From Actinobacteria bacterium OV450 (GTDB lineage: Bacteria > Actinomycetota > Actinomycetes > Streptomycetales > Streptomycetaceae): 64,000 nt of DNA. How positions within the stretch are numbered: the stretch's first letter is position 1; the number at the start of each line of letters is the position of its first letter. Under the pieces are notes generated by a model. It saw only the letters and a program-made list of their open reading frames with translations. It had not been told where the DNA came from and ran no database searches. The position numbers and the translations under genes are program-made. The stretch is from NCBI GenBank assembly GCA_001298555.1, contig LJCW01000076.1, forward strand, positions 1 to 64,000, read 5' to 3'. Below, in pieces: positions 1 to 8,204 of this stretch.

Positions 1-1
1 G

Positions 2-1363
2 GCTCCGGGTTCGCTGGGGCGTGGGCTGGATCATGCCGCGACGATGCTGGCGGGTCCTGCGGTGACGGGTCAGCCGCCGGCGCCTCCTGGTCCGCCGGGG
101 GCTCCGGGTGCGGGTCAGCCGCCCGCGCCCCCCGGTCCGCCCGGGGCTCCCGGTGGCGCGGCCCATCAGGCCGCCACCATGCTCGCGGGTCCCGGCGTAC
201 CGCAGCCTCCGGGCCCGCCGGGGGCCCCGGGCGCGCCCGGTGCCCCCGGTGCGCCCGGGGGCGGGCTCGACCATGCCGCGACGATGCTGGCCGGTCCCGC
301 CGTGACGGGCGGCCCGCCCGCGCCTCCCGGTCCGCCCGGGCAGCCGCAGGCCGGTCCCGCGGCGCAGGCCCCGGCGCCCGCCGGCGTGCCCACGGTGGGC
401 CCCGGGTACCAGGCGGTGCTCCGCTACCGCGCGCCCGACGGCTCCGAGCAGCAGCTCATCCGGCGTTCCGCGCCGGGCACCCCGCACCCGGAGTGGCAGA
501 TCCTGCACGAGCTGCGCGCGATGAACGTGCCGCCGCAGCAGGTGCTGGAGCTGCACACCGAGCTGGAGTCGTGCGAGCTGCCCGGCGGTTACTGCGCGCG
601 GATGATCCGGGAGACCTGGCCGCAGGTCCGGATCACGAGCGTGGCCCCGTACGGGAAGGACCACGCGGGCCGTCAGCAGGGCATGCGGCATCTGCTGACC
701 CATCAGGGTGAGCTGCACCAGGTGGCGGACGGTCCGGCGCGCCCCGCGCCGGTACGGGCGCCGCTGGCGCCGGTGCCGCTCCAGCCGGCGATTCCGCTGG
801 ACGCCATCGGTGCGGAGCTGGCCGGGGCGTTCGGTCCGCAGGGCGTGTTCCGTTTCGACCAGCGGGCGGTGTCCCGCCAGGGCGTGCCGGAGATCGTGGC
901 GCAGACGCTGGTGTGGGCGGGTCTGCCGACGGACTTCGGGCCGTTCTTCTGGGCGCAGGCGGTGCCGGGTCAGCCGGTGCCGACGCTGGCGGAGCTGGCC
1001 GCGCAGCGGCAGGTGCAGGCGGCGTCCGACGCGGGTTCGTACCTGGTCGTGGGCAGCGACTTCGGCAAGGCGCTGTGCGTGCAGTACGGGACGGCGCACA
1101 TAGTGGCGGTTCCGGTGGAGGCCGGTCCGGGCGGTGCTCCGGTGCCGCCGCAGTTCGTGAATTCGAGCCTGCCGCAGTTCGCCCGGTCGCTGGCGATGCT
1201 GGGTCACATGTGGCGGCTCCGGCAGCATCTGACGCCGGAGCAGGCGGGGCGCTGGACCGTCGACTTCCAGACGAATCTGGCGGGGCTCGACAGTGCGGCG
1301 CTTGCGTCGCCGGAGAGCTGGTGGTCGGTGCTGCTGGAGCAGATGTGGGACGGATTGCTCTGA
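2..1363 (+). CDS. Deaminase-like / SUKH-4 immunity-domain protein with collagen-like repeats (5' truncated by window edge)
   Basis: The reading frame is open to the first base, and the repeat unit already runs at the edge, so the true start lies outside. The first 110 visible residues are a Gly/Pro-rich linker built from repeats containing HAATMLAGP followed by PPAPPGPPG blocks. Next comes a compact domain with HPEW...HELR and a CELPGGYC pair about 25 residues later. That arrangement is like the His/Glu plus Cys-Cys zinc site of the deaminase toxins found in polymorphic toxin systems. The C-terminal 190 residues (LPTDFGPFFW, YLVVGSDFGKALCV) resemble SUKH-4 immunity domains, ending near the Trp-rich ESWWSVLLEQMW. 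Toxin-like deaminases fused to SUKH domains are known in actinobacteria. Whether this one is active, a degraded immunity protein, or a housekeeping derivative cannot be decided. It is followed by a strong terminator. Confidence 0.6.
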   Translation, partial: APGSLGRGLDHAATMLAGPAVTGQPPAPPGPPGAPGAGQPPAPPGPPGAPGGAAHQAATMLAGPGVPQPPGPPGAPGAPGAPGAPGGGLDHAATMLAGPAVTGGPPAPPGPPGQPQAGPAAQAPAPAGVPTVGPGYQAVLRYRAPDGSEQQLIRRSAPGTPHPEWQILHELRAMNVPPQQVLELHTELESCELPGGYCARMIRETWPQVRITSVAPYGKDHAGRQQGMRHLLTHQGELHQVADGPARPAPVRAPLAPVPLQPAIPLDAIGAELAGAFGPQGVFRFDQRAVSRQGVPEIVAQTLVWAGLPTDFGPFFWAQAVPGQPVPTLAELAAQRQVQAASDAGSYLVVGSDFGKALCVQYGTAHIVAVPVEAGPGGAPVPPQFVNSSLPQFARSLAMLGHMWRLRQHLTPEQAGRWTVDFQTNLAGLDSAALASPESWWSVLLEQMWDGLL

Positions 1364-1381
1364 TCGGATGATCAGGTGAAT

Positions 1382-1420
1382 GGCCGGGCCGGGACCCTCG
1401 TACGGGGTCCCGGCCCGGCC
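1382..1420 (+). terminator. Intrinsic terminator hairpin
   Basis: A perfect 16-bp inverted repeat (arms 1382-1397 and 1405-1420) with a 7-nt loop lies 19 bases after the stop of the SUKH-4 gene. There is no T tract, which is usual for Streptomyces. Confidence 0.85.
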
Positions 1421-1486
1421 ATTCCGGCTTCCGGGAGCAAATGGCGCATCCTTGACAGGAATCCCCCCGAGAGAGGCGCTTCCAGG

Positions 1487-2380
1487 ATGACTGCTCCCAT
1501 GTCACCTCACGGACCGGGTTTTGCGACCGTACGAGGTCGCGGCTACCGCGTGGACGAGGTCGACCGGTATCTGGCCCGGCTCTCCGGCAGCCGGGACGAG
1601 GCGTGGGAGCGGGTCGCGCGGCTGACGGTGCTGGCGAAGCGGATGGAGGCGGAGGCGGACCGGCTGCGCGAGGCGGTGGCGGCGCTGGCCCCGCAGACGT
1701 ACGACGAGCTGAGCGAACGGGCGCGGCGGATCCTCATGCTCGTCGAGGAGGAGGCGGACACCGTACGCCGGGACGCGCGGGCGGACGCGGTGGACATGAC
1801 GGGTGCGGCGGAGGCGTACGCGGACCGGGTGGCGGAGCTGGCCCGGCAGGACGCGGAGGCGGTGCGCGAGCAGACGGAGGTCCGCGCACGGCAGGGGCTG
1901 CTGCGGGCGGAGCGGGAGGCCGACGCGATCCGGTCGGAGGCCAGGGACGATGCGGGGGAGTGGCGCGCGCAGGCGCAGGCCGCGCTGACGGAGATGCGGC
2001 GACGGTCGGACGCGCTGCTGGCGGACCGCGAGCAGGAGCACCTGGAGCGGTGGGAGGCGGCGCAGCGGGAACTGGCGGCCCGGGAGGCCGAACTGGAGGC
2101 CCGGCACGCGGAGCTGGAGCGGTTCGCGGAGGGGCGGCTGGCGGAGGCCCGCCGCGGCTTCGCGGAGGCGGAGGAGACGGCGCGGCACGGGCAGGAGGAT
2201 GCGGAGGCGCGGGCCGCGGAGCTGCTGGCGGAGGCCCGCGTGCAGGAGGAGCGCACGGGCCGCGAGACGGAACGGATCCTGCGGGAGCACGCGGAGGCGC
2301 AGGAGGAGATGCGGGCGCACATGGACCACGTCCGCTCCAGCCTGGCGGCGCTGACGGGCCGGGCGCCGGCGGAGGGCTGA
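1487..2380 (+). CDS. DivIVA-like coiled-coil protein
   Basis: The protein has 297 residues. The N-terminal 45 residues (GFATVRGRGYRVDEVDRYLARL) match the membrane-binding start of DivIVA-family proteins. The rest, roughly residues 60-290, is an almost uninterrupted Ala/Glu/Arg-rich coiled coil with no transmembrane segment. Such proteins in Streptomyces take part in polar growth and cytoskeletal scaffolding and are often mis-annotated as cellulose-binding proteins. ATG 1487 is chosen because the conserved GFATVRGRGY follows within 10 residues and a GAGAGAGG stretch lies just upstream. The frame is open further up to 1376, but that stretch overlaps the terminator of the preceding gene. A TTGACA-like -35 element occurs at 1452. 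The stop codon lies inside a 146-bp repeat array. Confidence 0.8.
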   Translation: MTAPMSPHGPGFATVRGRGYRVDEVDRYLARLSGSRDEAWERVARLTVLAKRMEAEADRLREAVAALAPQTYDELSERARRILMLVEEEADTVRRDARADAVDMTGAAEAYADRVAELARQDAEAVREQTEVRARQGLLRAEREADAIRSEARDDAGEWRAQAQAALTEMRRRSDALLADREQEHLERWEAAQRELAAREAELEARHAELERFAEGRLAEARRGFAEAEETARHGQEDAEARAAELLAEARVQEERTGRETERILREHAEAQEEMRAHMDHVRSSLAALTGRAPAEG

Positions 2381-2668
2381 CCCGGCGGGAGGGCTGGCCC
2401 AGCGGGAGGGCTGGCCGGGCGGAGGCCTGACTGGGCGGAGGGTGACCCGGCGGGAGGGCCGGCCGGGCCGAAGCCTGACCCGGCGGGAGGCCTGACCCGC
2501 GGAGGGCCGGCCGGGCGGAGGGCTGACCCGGCGGGAGGACTGGCCCGGCGGGAGGGCTGGCCGGGCGGAGGCCTGACTGGGCGGAGGGTGACCCGGCGGG
2601 AGGGCCGGCCGGGCCGACGGCTGACCCGGCGGGAGGCCTGACCCGCGGAGGGCCGGCCGGGCGGAGGG
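2368..2668. repeat. 146-bp tandem duplication covering the stop codon of the DivIVA-like gene
   Basis: Bases 2368-2522 recur at 2514-2668 with a 146-base offset and about four mismatches. The first copy includes the TGA of the DivIVA-like gene. Each copy is itself made of degenerate 16-18 base units of the type GACCCGGCGGGAGGGC. This fills most of the 313-base gap before the next gene, and I see nothing else there. Confidence 0.9.
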
Positions 2669-2693
2669 TCGTCGTCGCCGCGGGGCGCCGGGG

Positions 2694-3254
2694 TCAGGGC
2701 TTGTGGCGGGCGTAGTAGCGGGCGACCCGGGCGCGGTTGCCGCAGGCCGAGGCCACGCACCAGCGGCGCCTGGGGTGGGCGGGCAGGAACAGCAGGACGC
2801 AGTCGGCGCCCTCGCACTCCCGGACCTCCCGCACCCGGGGGTCGGTCAGGAGGTCCGCGGTCGCCTGGGCGAGTTCGGCCGCGAGGCACCGGGCGGGGGT
2901 GCCGGTGCGGCGGGGGGTGGCCGTGAGGCCGGACTCCGGGGTCCAGGCGAGCGTGGGGTGGGCCGGGGCGGCCGCCGCTGCCCCGTTGAGTGCGCGCAGG
3001 GCGTTCGCCGGGGGCCGTTCGCCGCGCCGTGCGGCCGCCAGCGCCGCACCGGCCGCCTCCCGTACGGCGTGGACGGCCGCCACCTCGGCCGGGCCGACCT
3101 CCGCGACCGGCCCGAGCCTGCCCTCCTGGGCGGCCAGCCAGGCGGCGAGCCCCTCCGGGCCGGCGATCAGGTCGCCCGCACCGGTGGGGCGGGTGTTGAG
3201 CAGGTCCAGGGCGAGGGGTTCGCCGGTCAGCGGGAACGTGGGGGGCACCGTCAT
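2694..3254 (-). CDS. CGNR zinc-finger / ABATE-domain regulator
   Basis: The protein has 186 residues. The N-terminal part is an ABATE-like domain (GEPLALDLLNT near residue 10 is the typical start). The C-terminus carries the CGNR zinc finger, with Cys in ECEGADC and in RRWCVASACGNRARVARYYARH. These proteins are presumed stress-linked transcription regulators. The gene diverges from an alpha/beta hydrolase, and the 80-base gap holds a palindrome, so it may control both genes and itself. There is no Shine-Dalgarno upstream of the ATG. A TAGCAT element (3262-3267, minus strand) is placed so that transcription could begin at or near the ATG, suggesting a leaderless message. Confidence 0.85.
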   Translation of the reverse strand: MTVPPTFPLTGEPLALDLLNTRPTGAGDLIAGPEGLAAWLAAQEGRLGPVAEVGPAEVAAVHAVREAAGAALAAARRGERPPANALRALNGAAAAAPAHPTLAWTPESGLTATPRRTGTPARCLAAELAQATADLLTDPRVREVRECEGADCVLLFLPAHPRRRWCVASACGNRARVARYYARHKP

Positions 3255-3281
3255 GGAGCTAATGCTACTAGAACCCCTTGA

Positions 3282-3312
3282 CCCATTAGTAGTTCATGAT
3301 GAAACTAATGGG
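3282..3312. promoter_or_regulatory. Palindromic operator between CGNR regulator and hydrolase
   Basis: Perfect 9-bp arms CCCATTAGT (3282-3290) and ACTAATGGG (3304-3312) are separated by 13 bases, in an AT-rich patch unusual for this DNA. A TTGACC -35-like element overlaps the left arm. The position fits a repressor site serving both divergent genes. The binding protein is inferred. Confidence 0.65.
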
Positions 3313-3335
3313 ACCTAGCCCTTAGGAGCCATGTG

Positions 3336-4193
3336 ATGCAGCTCGTCCACCACCGCACCGCCGAGGTGCACGGGGTCCGCGTCGCCTACCGCGAGAGCGG
3401 CCCGGCCGACGGCCCCGTCCTGCTGCTCCTGCACGGATTCCCCACCTCCTCGCACCAGTTCGCCCGGCTGATGGACGCCCTGGGCGACACCCCGTACCGG
3501 CTGATCGCCCCCGACTACCCCGGCTTCGGCCGCACCGAGGCGCCGGACGGGTTCACGTACACCTTCGACCGGCTCGCGGACATCGTGGAGGGCTTCACCG
3601 ACGCCCTCGGGCTGGACCGCTTCGCGCTGTACGTCTTCGACTTCGGCGCGCCCGTCGGGCTGCGGCTCGCCGCGCGGCGGCCCGGACGGGTGACGGGGCT
3701 GATCGTGCAGAACGGCAACGCGTACGAGGAGGGCCTCTCCGAGGCGGCCCGGGCGTTCGCCGCACTGCGGCGCGAGGTGCCCGGCGACGAGGAGCGGGTG
3801 CGGGGGCTGTTCACCCTGGACGGCGTCCGCTTCCAGTACGAGACGGGCGTCGCCGACGCCGCTCTGGTCTCCCCGGACGGCTGGACCCTCGACGTCCACT
3901 ACCTCGGGCTGCCGGGGCGCGCCGACGCACAGGCCGACCTGGCGTTCGACTACGCCTCGAACTTCGCCCAGTACCCCGCCTGGCAGGCCTGGCTGCGGAC
4001 CGCCCGGGTGCCGGTCCTCGTCGTCTGGGGCGCGGGGGACCCGTTCTTCACCCCGGCGGGGGCGAAGGCGTACCTGCGGGACGCGCCGGACGCCGAGGTG
4101 CACGTGTTCGAAGGGGCGGGGCACTTCGCGCTGGAGACCCACCTCGGGGAGATCGCCCCGCTGATCGGGGAGTTCCTCACGAAGCTCCCCTGA
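3336..4193 (+). CDS. Alpha/beta hydrolase with Asp nucleophile (epoxide hydrolase / dehalogenase type)
   Basis: The protein has 285 residues with the alpha/beta-hydrolase fold. The oxyanion-hole motif HGFPTS is near residue 34. The nucleophile elbow FDFGAPVG, near residue 107, has Asp rather than Ser. The acid region is VVWGAGDPFF and the catalytic His lies in GAGHFALE. The Asp nucleophile places it with epoxide hydrolases and haloalkane or haloacetate dehalogenases rather than esterases. The substrate is unknown. ATG 3336 sits 7 bases after AGGAG; GTG 3333 is also possible. An ATG at 3331 is immediately followed by TGA and is not usable. It is probably co-regulated with the divergent CGNR gene. 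Confidence 0.85.
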   Translation: MQLVHHRTAEVHGVRVAYRESGPADGPVLLLLHGFPTSSHQFARLMDALGDTPYRLIAPDYPGFGRTEAPDGFTYTFDRLADIVEGFTDALGLDRFALYVFDFGAPVGLRLAARRPGRVTGLIVQNGNAYEEGLSEAARAFAALRREVPGDEERVRGLFTLDGVRFQYETGVADAALVSPDGWTLDVHYLGLPGRADAQADLAFDYASNFAQYPAWQAWLRTARVPVLVVWGAGDPFFTPAGAKAYLRDAPDAEVHVFEGAGHFALETHLGEIAPLIGEFLTKLP

Positions 4194-4240
4194 CCTGACC
4201 TGACCTGACCTGACCTGACCTGACCTGACCTGACCTGACC
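4191..4240. repeat. Ten perfect tandem copies of TGACC beginning at a stop codon
   Basis: The pentamer TGACC is repeated ten times without a change. The TGA of the first unit is the stop codon of the hydrolase gene. Because 5 is not a multiple of 3, read-through would meet a further TGA within five codons. Confidence 0.97.
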
Positions 4241-4258
4241 CGGCCCGCCCCCCGGCGC

Positions 4259-5161
4259 CTAGCCCGCGGCCGGCTGCCGGTCCGGCTGCTGGGGCTGGGG
4301 CTGGGGCAGGGGCTGCGCCTGCGGCTGCGCCGGGCCGGGCAGCGCCGCGGTGGGCGCGTGGCGGTACGGGTCGCTGCGCAGCCCGCGGGAGGTGACCACC
4401 ACCGTGAAGGCGGCGGGCGCGGTGGCCGGCAGCTGCGCCGTCAGGGTGCCGGTGGCCGGGTCGTACGTGGTCGGCAGGACGGTGGAGTCGACCTCGACCC
4501 GGGCCTCCGGGCCGAAGCCGCCGCCCTCCACCACGAGCGCGGTGCCCTCCACCGTCACCGCCGTGACCACCGGGTTCGCGCGCGTGGCCATCTTGTTCAC
4601 CAGGTACGCCCCGGCCGGGGCGCCGGTCAGCGCCCAGATCTCGGCGGGCAGGCGGGGGAGCCCGCCGCCCACGTCGGAGACGAAGAAGAGCACCACGTAC
4701 AGCATGGTGACCGCGCTGAGCGCCACGTACTGGAGGTCGACCAGGTCGGTGCGCCCGCCGTCGTTGGCGATCAGCTCGCGCAGCGGCCGCCGCCCGGACT
4801 GCGTCGGCTTCGGGGCGGGCTTGGCCATGCTGCCGTTCTCCACCCGGATGCCGACGACCGTCTTGGCCGCGATCAGGGCCACGTACGGGCCCCCGAGCAG
4901 CGGCAGGTACACGGTGGTCAGGGAGGACAGCGGGCCGTGCTCGCCGGTGAACCAGCCGACGCCGCCGCCCGCCGTGAGCCCGTACGCGAGGATCGTCAGC
5001 AGGAGCCAGACCAGGATCACCGTCCAGGCCAGTGCCAGGGTGGTGGAGGTGGAGAGCCGGCCGTCGCGGCCGGTGATGAAGCCGGGACGGTGGCGCAGCC
5101 GCAGGGCGATCGGCACGGCAAGGGCGGCCAGTAAGGCCAGCGCGAAGAGTGCGGAAGTCAT
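4259..5161 (-). CDS. Membrane protein with C-terminal IPT/TIG-like domain
   Basis: The protein has 300 residues. Four or five hydrophobic segments are visible: the first 20 residues, about 42-65, 88-110, 150-170 and 180-200. They are followed by a soluble domain (VTAVTVEGTALVVEGGGFGPEARVEV and on) with the pattern of an IPT/TIG immunoglobulin-like fold, and a Gln/Pro-rich tail. No enzyme motif is visible and I do not recognise the family. A G-rich ribosome-binding site precedes the ATG. It lies alone between a repeat tract and a drug exporter on the same strand. Confidence 0.75.
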   Translation of the reverse strand: MTSALFALALLAALAVPIALRLRHRPGFITGRDGRLSTSTTLALAWTVILVWLLLTILAYGLTAGGGVGWFTGEHGPLSSLTTVYLPLLGGPYVALIAAKTVVGIRVENGSMAKPAPKPTQSGRRPLRELIANDGGRTDLVDLQYVALSAVTMLYVVLFFVSDVGGGLPRLPAEIWALTGAPAGAYLVNKMATRANPVVTAVTVEGTALVVEGGGFGPEARVEVDSTVLPTTYDPATGTLTAQLPATAPAAFTVVVTSRGLRSDPYRHAPTAALPGPAQPQAQPLPQPQPQQPDRQPAAG

Positions 5162-5279
5162 GCGTGTCCCCCCGGAGTACAGCTCGGATGCAGGACTCCG
5201 AGGTGTACTCCGTTGACCGGAGTCATGACAAGCTGACAGGCCGCCGCGGCCGTGGCCCCGCGGTGCGCACCGGTCCTCC

Positions 5280-7055
5280 TCAGTCCTCCCGCTGCTCCTC
5301 CAGGATCGGGAACCGGCGCGGGGCCACCAGCAGCAGGACCAGCAGGGCCGCCACGGCGGCGGCGGTCGCGCCGAGGAAGATGTGGTCCACGGCGGCGGCC
5401 ACCGACTTGCGCAGGTAGTCGGCGGCGGCCCGCGGGAGCAGCTCCGGCCGGTCGAGGGCCTCGGACACGCCGTCGAGGTGGTCCGGCAGCCCGCCGATCG
5501 GGGAGTGCGCCAGCCGGGCGGCGAGCGTCGCGTTGGCGACCGCTCCGAACAGGGCGGCCCCGAGACTCTGCCCGACCTGGCGGCAGAACAGCACCGAGGC
5601 CGTCGTCGTGCCGCGCTCGGACCAGCCCACGGTGGACTGGACCCCGACGATCAGCGGCAGCTGGAACAGGCCGAGGGCCGCGCCCAGCAGCAGCATGATC
5701 ATCGTGGGCTGCCAGGGCCGGGCGGGGTACGGCAGCAGCGTGAACGCGAACAGGATCACGGCGGCGAGCGAGATCCCGACGGCCGCGGAGTTGCGGAAGC
5801 CGATGCGCCGGTAGACGTGCTGGCTGAAGGCGGCGGAGACGGGCCAGGTGAGGGTCATCGCGGACATGACCAGCCCGGCGCTGATGGGGCCGAGGCCGAG
5901 GACGGATTGCGCGTACGTGGGGACGAACACCAGCGGGGCGACCATGAGCAGGCCGAGTGCCCCGAGCGCCAGGTTGACGGCGGCGATGGTGCGCCGGCGC
6001 CACACCCACCCGGGCAGGATCGGTTCCCCGGCCCGGCGTTCGATCCGGACGACCACGGCCGCCAGGGCCGCGCTCGCGCCGAGCAGCCCGAGGGAGGGCG
6101 CGGACAGCCAGGGCCAGGCGACCCCGCCCTGCACCAGCGCGAACAGCAGCAGGCCGCCGCAGGCGAAGACGCCGCACGCGCCCGCCCAGTCGACGGGGCC
6201 GCGGGGCCCGCGGGAGCGTACGGGTTCGACGAGGTGGCGGGCGAGCATCCACAGGGCCAGGCCGCCGAGCGGCAGGTTGATCAGGAAGATCCAGCGCCAG
6301 TCGGCGTACGACGCGATGAAGCCGCCGACGGCGGGGCCGGCCACGGCGGAGGCGGCCCACACCGAGGACATCCTGGCCTGGATCCTCGGGCGGTCCTTGA
6401 GCGGGTACAGGTCGGCGGCCAGGGTCTGCACGGTGCCCTGGAGGGCGCCGCCGCCCAGCCCCTGGACGAGCCGGAAGGCGATGAGGGCGGCCATGTTCCA
6501 GGCGAGCGCGCACAGCAGGGAGCCGAGGACGAACAGGGCTATGCCGAAGAGCAGGACGGGTTTGCGGCCGAAGGTGTCGGAGAGCTTGCCGTAGACCGGG
6601 AGGGTGACGGTGACCGCGAGCAGGTAGCCGGCGAAGAGCCAGGAGAAGACGGAGAAGCCGCCGAGGTCGCCGACGATCTGGGGCACGGCGGTGGAGACGA
6701 TGGAGCTGTCGAGGGCGACGAGGGCCATCGCCAGCATGAGGGCCGTGACCAGGGCGGTGCGCGGCCCCGGCCGTCCGCCGGCCCCGGCCCCGGCCCCGGA
6801 CCTGGTTTCGGCCCCGGCTCCGGCTCCGGCCCTGGCTCCGGTCGCGGCCCCGGCTCCGGTCGCGGGTCCCGCTCCGGCCCTGGCTCCGGTCGCGGCCCCG
6901 GCGCTGGCCCCGGCTTCGGTCGCGGGTCCGGCCCCGGACCTGTCGGTCGCGGCCGCGTTGGCCGGTATGCCGTCCCCGGCCGCGCCCTCACCGCCCTCAC
7001 CGCGCTTGCCGGTGGCGTCCCCGGTGCGCTCGCCCGTGCTCTCCTCCGCGCCCAC
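5280..7055 (-). CDS. DHA2-family (14-TM) MFS drug exporter
   Basis: The protein has about 591 residues. After an 80-residue N-terminal low-complexity tail of Gly/Ala/Pro/Thr repeats comes a 14-helix major facilitator. It starts at ALVTALMLAMALVALDSSIV, with motif A (YGKLSDTFGRKPVLL) after the second helix and RLVQGLGGGALQG in helix 4. These features match EmrB/QacA-type proton antiporters that expel drugs or antibiotics. GTG 7055 is chosen because GAAAGGA lies 5 bases upstream; GTG 7076 would add seven residues. The repeat-rich cytoplasmic tail is unusual for the family. Confidence 0.85.
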   Translation of the reverse strand: MGAEESTGERTGDATGKRGEGGEGAAGDGIPANAAATDRSGAGPATEAGASAGAATGARAGAGPATGAGAATGARAGAGAGAETRSGAGAGAGGRPGPRTALVTALMLAMALVALDSSIVSTAVPQIVGDLGGFSVFSWLFAGYLLAVTVTLPVYGKLSDTFGRKPVLLFGIALFVLGSLLCALAWNMAALIAFRLVQGLGGGALQGTVQTLAADLYPLKDRPRIQARMSSVWAASAVAGPAVGGFIASYADWRWIFLINLPLGGLALWMLARHLVEPVRSRGPRGPVDWAGACGVFACGGLLLFALVQGGVAWPWLSAPSLGLLGASAALAAVVVRIERRAGEPILPGWVWRRRTIAAVNLALGALGLLMVAPLVFVPTYAQSVLGLGPISAGLVMSAMTLTWPVSAAFSQHVYRRIGFRNSAAVGISLAAVILFAFTLLPYPARPWQPTMIMLLLGAALGLFQLPLIVGVQSTVGWSERGTTTASVLFCRQVGQSLGAALFGAVANATLAARLAHSPIGGLPDHLDGVSEALDRPELLPRAAADYLRKSVAAAVDHIFLGATAAAVAALLVLLLVAPRRFPILEEQRED

Positions 7056-7415
7056 CAAGATCCTTTCACCGTGCACGTATCTGCGGGGAACACCTTCTCA
7101 TCGCGGGGTATCCGGCGGTATCCCCCCGGTATCCCCCAGAACGGGTACGCCAAAGGGTGCAGAACCCCTAGGGGTTGCTCCTCATCAGGGCCCAGGGGTC
7201 ATTCGTCCCGGCGGAGGAGGAGGGCGGCTCCGCGATGTCCTTAACTGGTTCATACGAGCGGGGGTGGGGCTAACCCCCCGGTGGATACGGCGGAGGGCGC
7301 CAGCGCGCCCAGCGCCTGCGCCCCGCAGACTTCACGACGGCAGTACGGCCGAAACCGGCCGCACGGGCCGGGGCCGGCCACAGGCGCGGCAACGCAACGA
7401 ACGAGGGGGAGCACC
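7056..7415. promoter_or_regulatory. Divergent promoter region with AACCCCTAGGGGTT palindrome
   Basis: This 360-base gap separates the drug exporter from the divergent ABC transporter operon. It holds a perfect 14-bp palindrome at 7163-7176 and, upstream, direct repeats of GGTATCCCCC (about 7097-7138). No gene is visible. The palindrome could be an operator for either gene, but no regulator is encoded beside it. Confidence 0.45.
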
Positions 7416-8204
7416 GTGACAACGGCTATGACCGAAACCAGGCACGGGGGTACTGGAGGGCATGAAGCCGTCGCGGCCCGGGCGCGCAAGGTCGTCAAGG
7501 CCTACGGCGCCGGGGAGACCCGCGTGGTCGCCCTCGACGAGGTGGACGTCGACATCAGGCGCGGCCAGTTCACCGCGATCATGGGCCCCTCGGGCTCCGG
7601 CAAGTCCACGCTGATGCACTGCCTCGCCGGTCTCGACACCGTGACCAGCGGGCAGATCCACCTGGACGACACCGAGATCACCGGGCTGAAGGACAAGAAG
7701 CTCACGCAGCTGCGCCGCGACCGGATCGGGTTCATCTTCCAGGCCTTCAACCTGCTGCCCACGCTCAACGCCCTGGAGAACATCACGCTCCCCATGGACA
7801 TCGCGGGCCGCAAGCCCGACGCGGAGTGGCTGAACCGGGTCGTGGAGACCGTCGGCCTCGCGGGCCGGCTCAAGCACCGGCCGACCGAACTCTCCGGCGG
7901 CCAGCAGCAGCGCGTGGCCGTGGCCCGCGCCCTCGCGGCCCGCCCGCAGATCATCTTCGGCGACGAGCCCACCGGAAACCTGGACTCCCGGGCCGGCGCC
8001 GAGGTCCTCGGCTTCCTGCGCCGCTCGGTGGACGAGCTGGGCCAGACCATCGTGATGGTCACGCACGACCCGGTGGCCGCCTCGTACGCCGACCGCGTGA
8101 TCTTCCTGGCCGACGGCCGGATCGTGGACGAGATGTACGGGCCCACCGCCGACCAGGTGCTCGACCGCATGAAGGACTTCGACGCCCGCGGACGGACCTC
8201 ATGA
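7416..8204 (+). CDS. ABC transporter ATP-binding protein (MacB/LolD class)
   Basis: The protein has 262 residues. Walker A is GPSGSGKST near residue 60, followed by the Q-loop FIFQAFNLLPTLNALEN, the signature LSGGQQQRVAVARAL, Walker B IIFGDEPTGNLDS and the switch His in VMVTHD. This matches the ATPase of FtsX/MacB-type transporters. GTG 7416 is chosen because GAGGGGGAG lies about 5 bases upstream; the open frame extends to 7281 without a ribosome site. The stop overlaps the permease start (ATGA), so the two are translationally coupled. Confidence 0.93.
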   Translation: MTTAMTETRHGGTGGHEAVAARARKVVKAYGAGETRVVALDEVDVDIRRGQFTAIMGPSGSGKSTLMHCLAGLDTVTSGQIHLDDTEITGLKDKKLTQLRRDRIGFIFQAFNLLPTLNALENITLPMDIAGRKPDAEWLNRVVETVGLAGRLKHRPTELSGGQQQRVAVARALAARPQIIFGDEPTGNLDSRAGAEVLGFLRRSVDELGQTIVMVTHDPVAASYADRVIFLADGRIVDEMYGPTADQVLDRMKDFDARGRTS

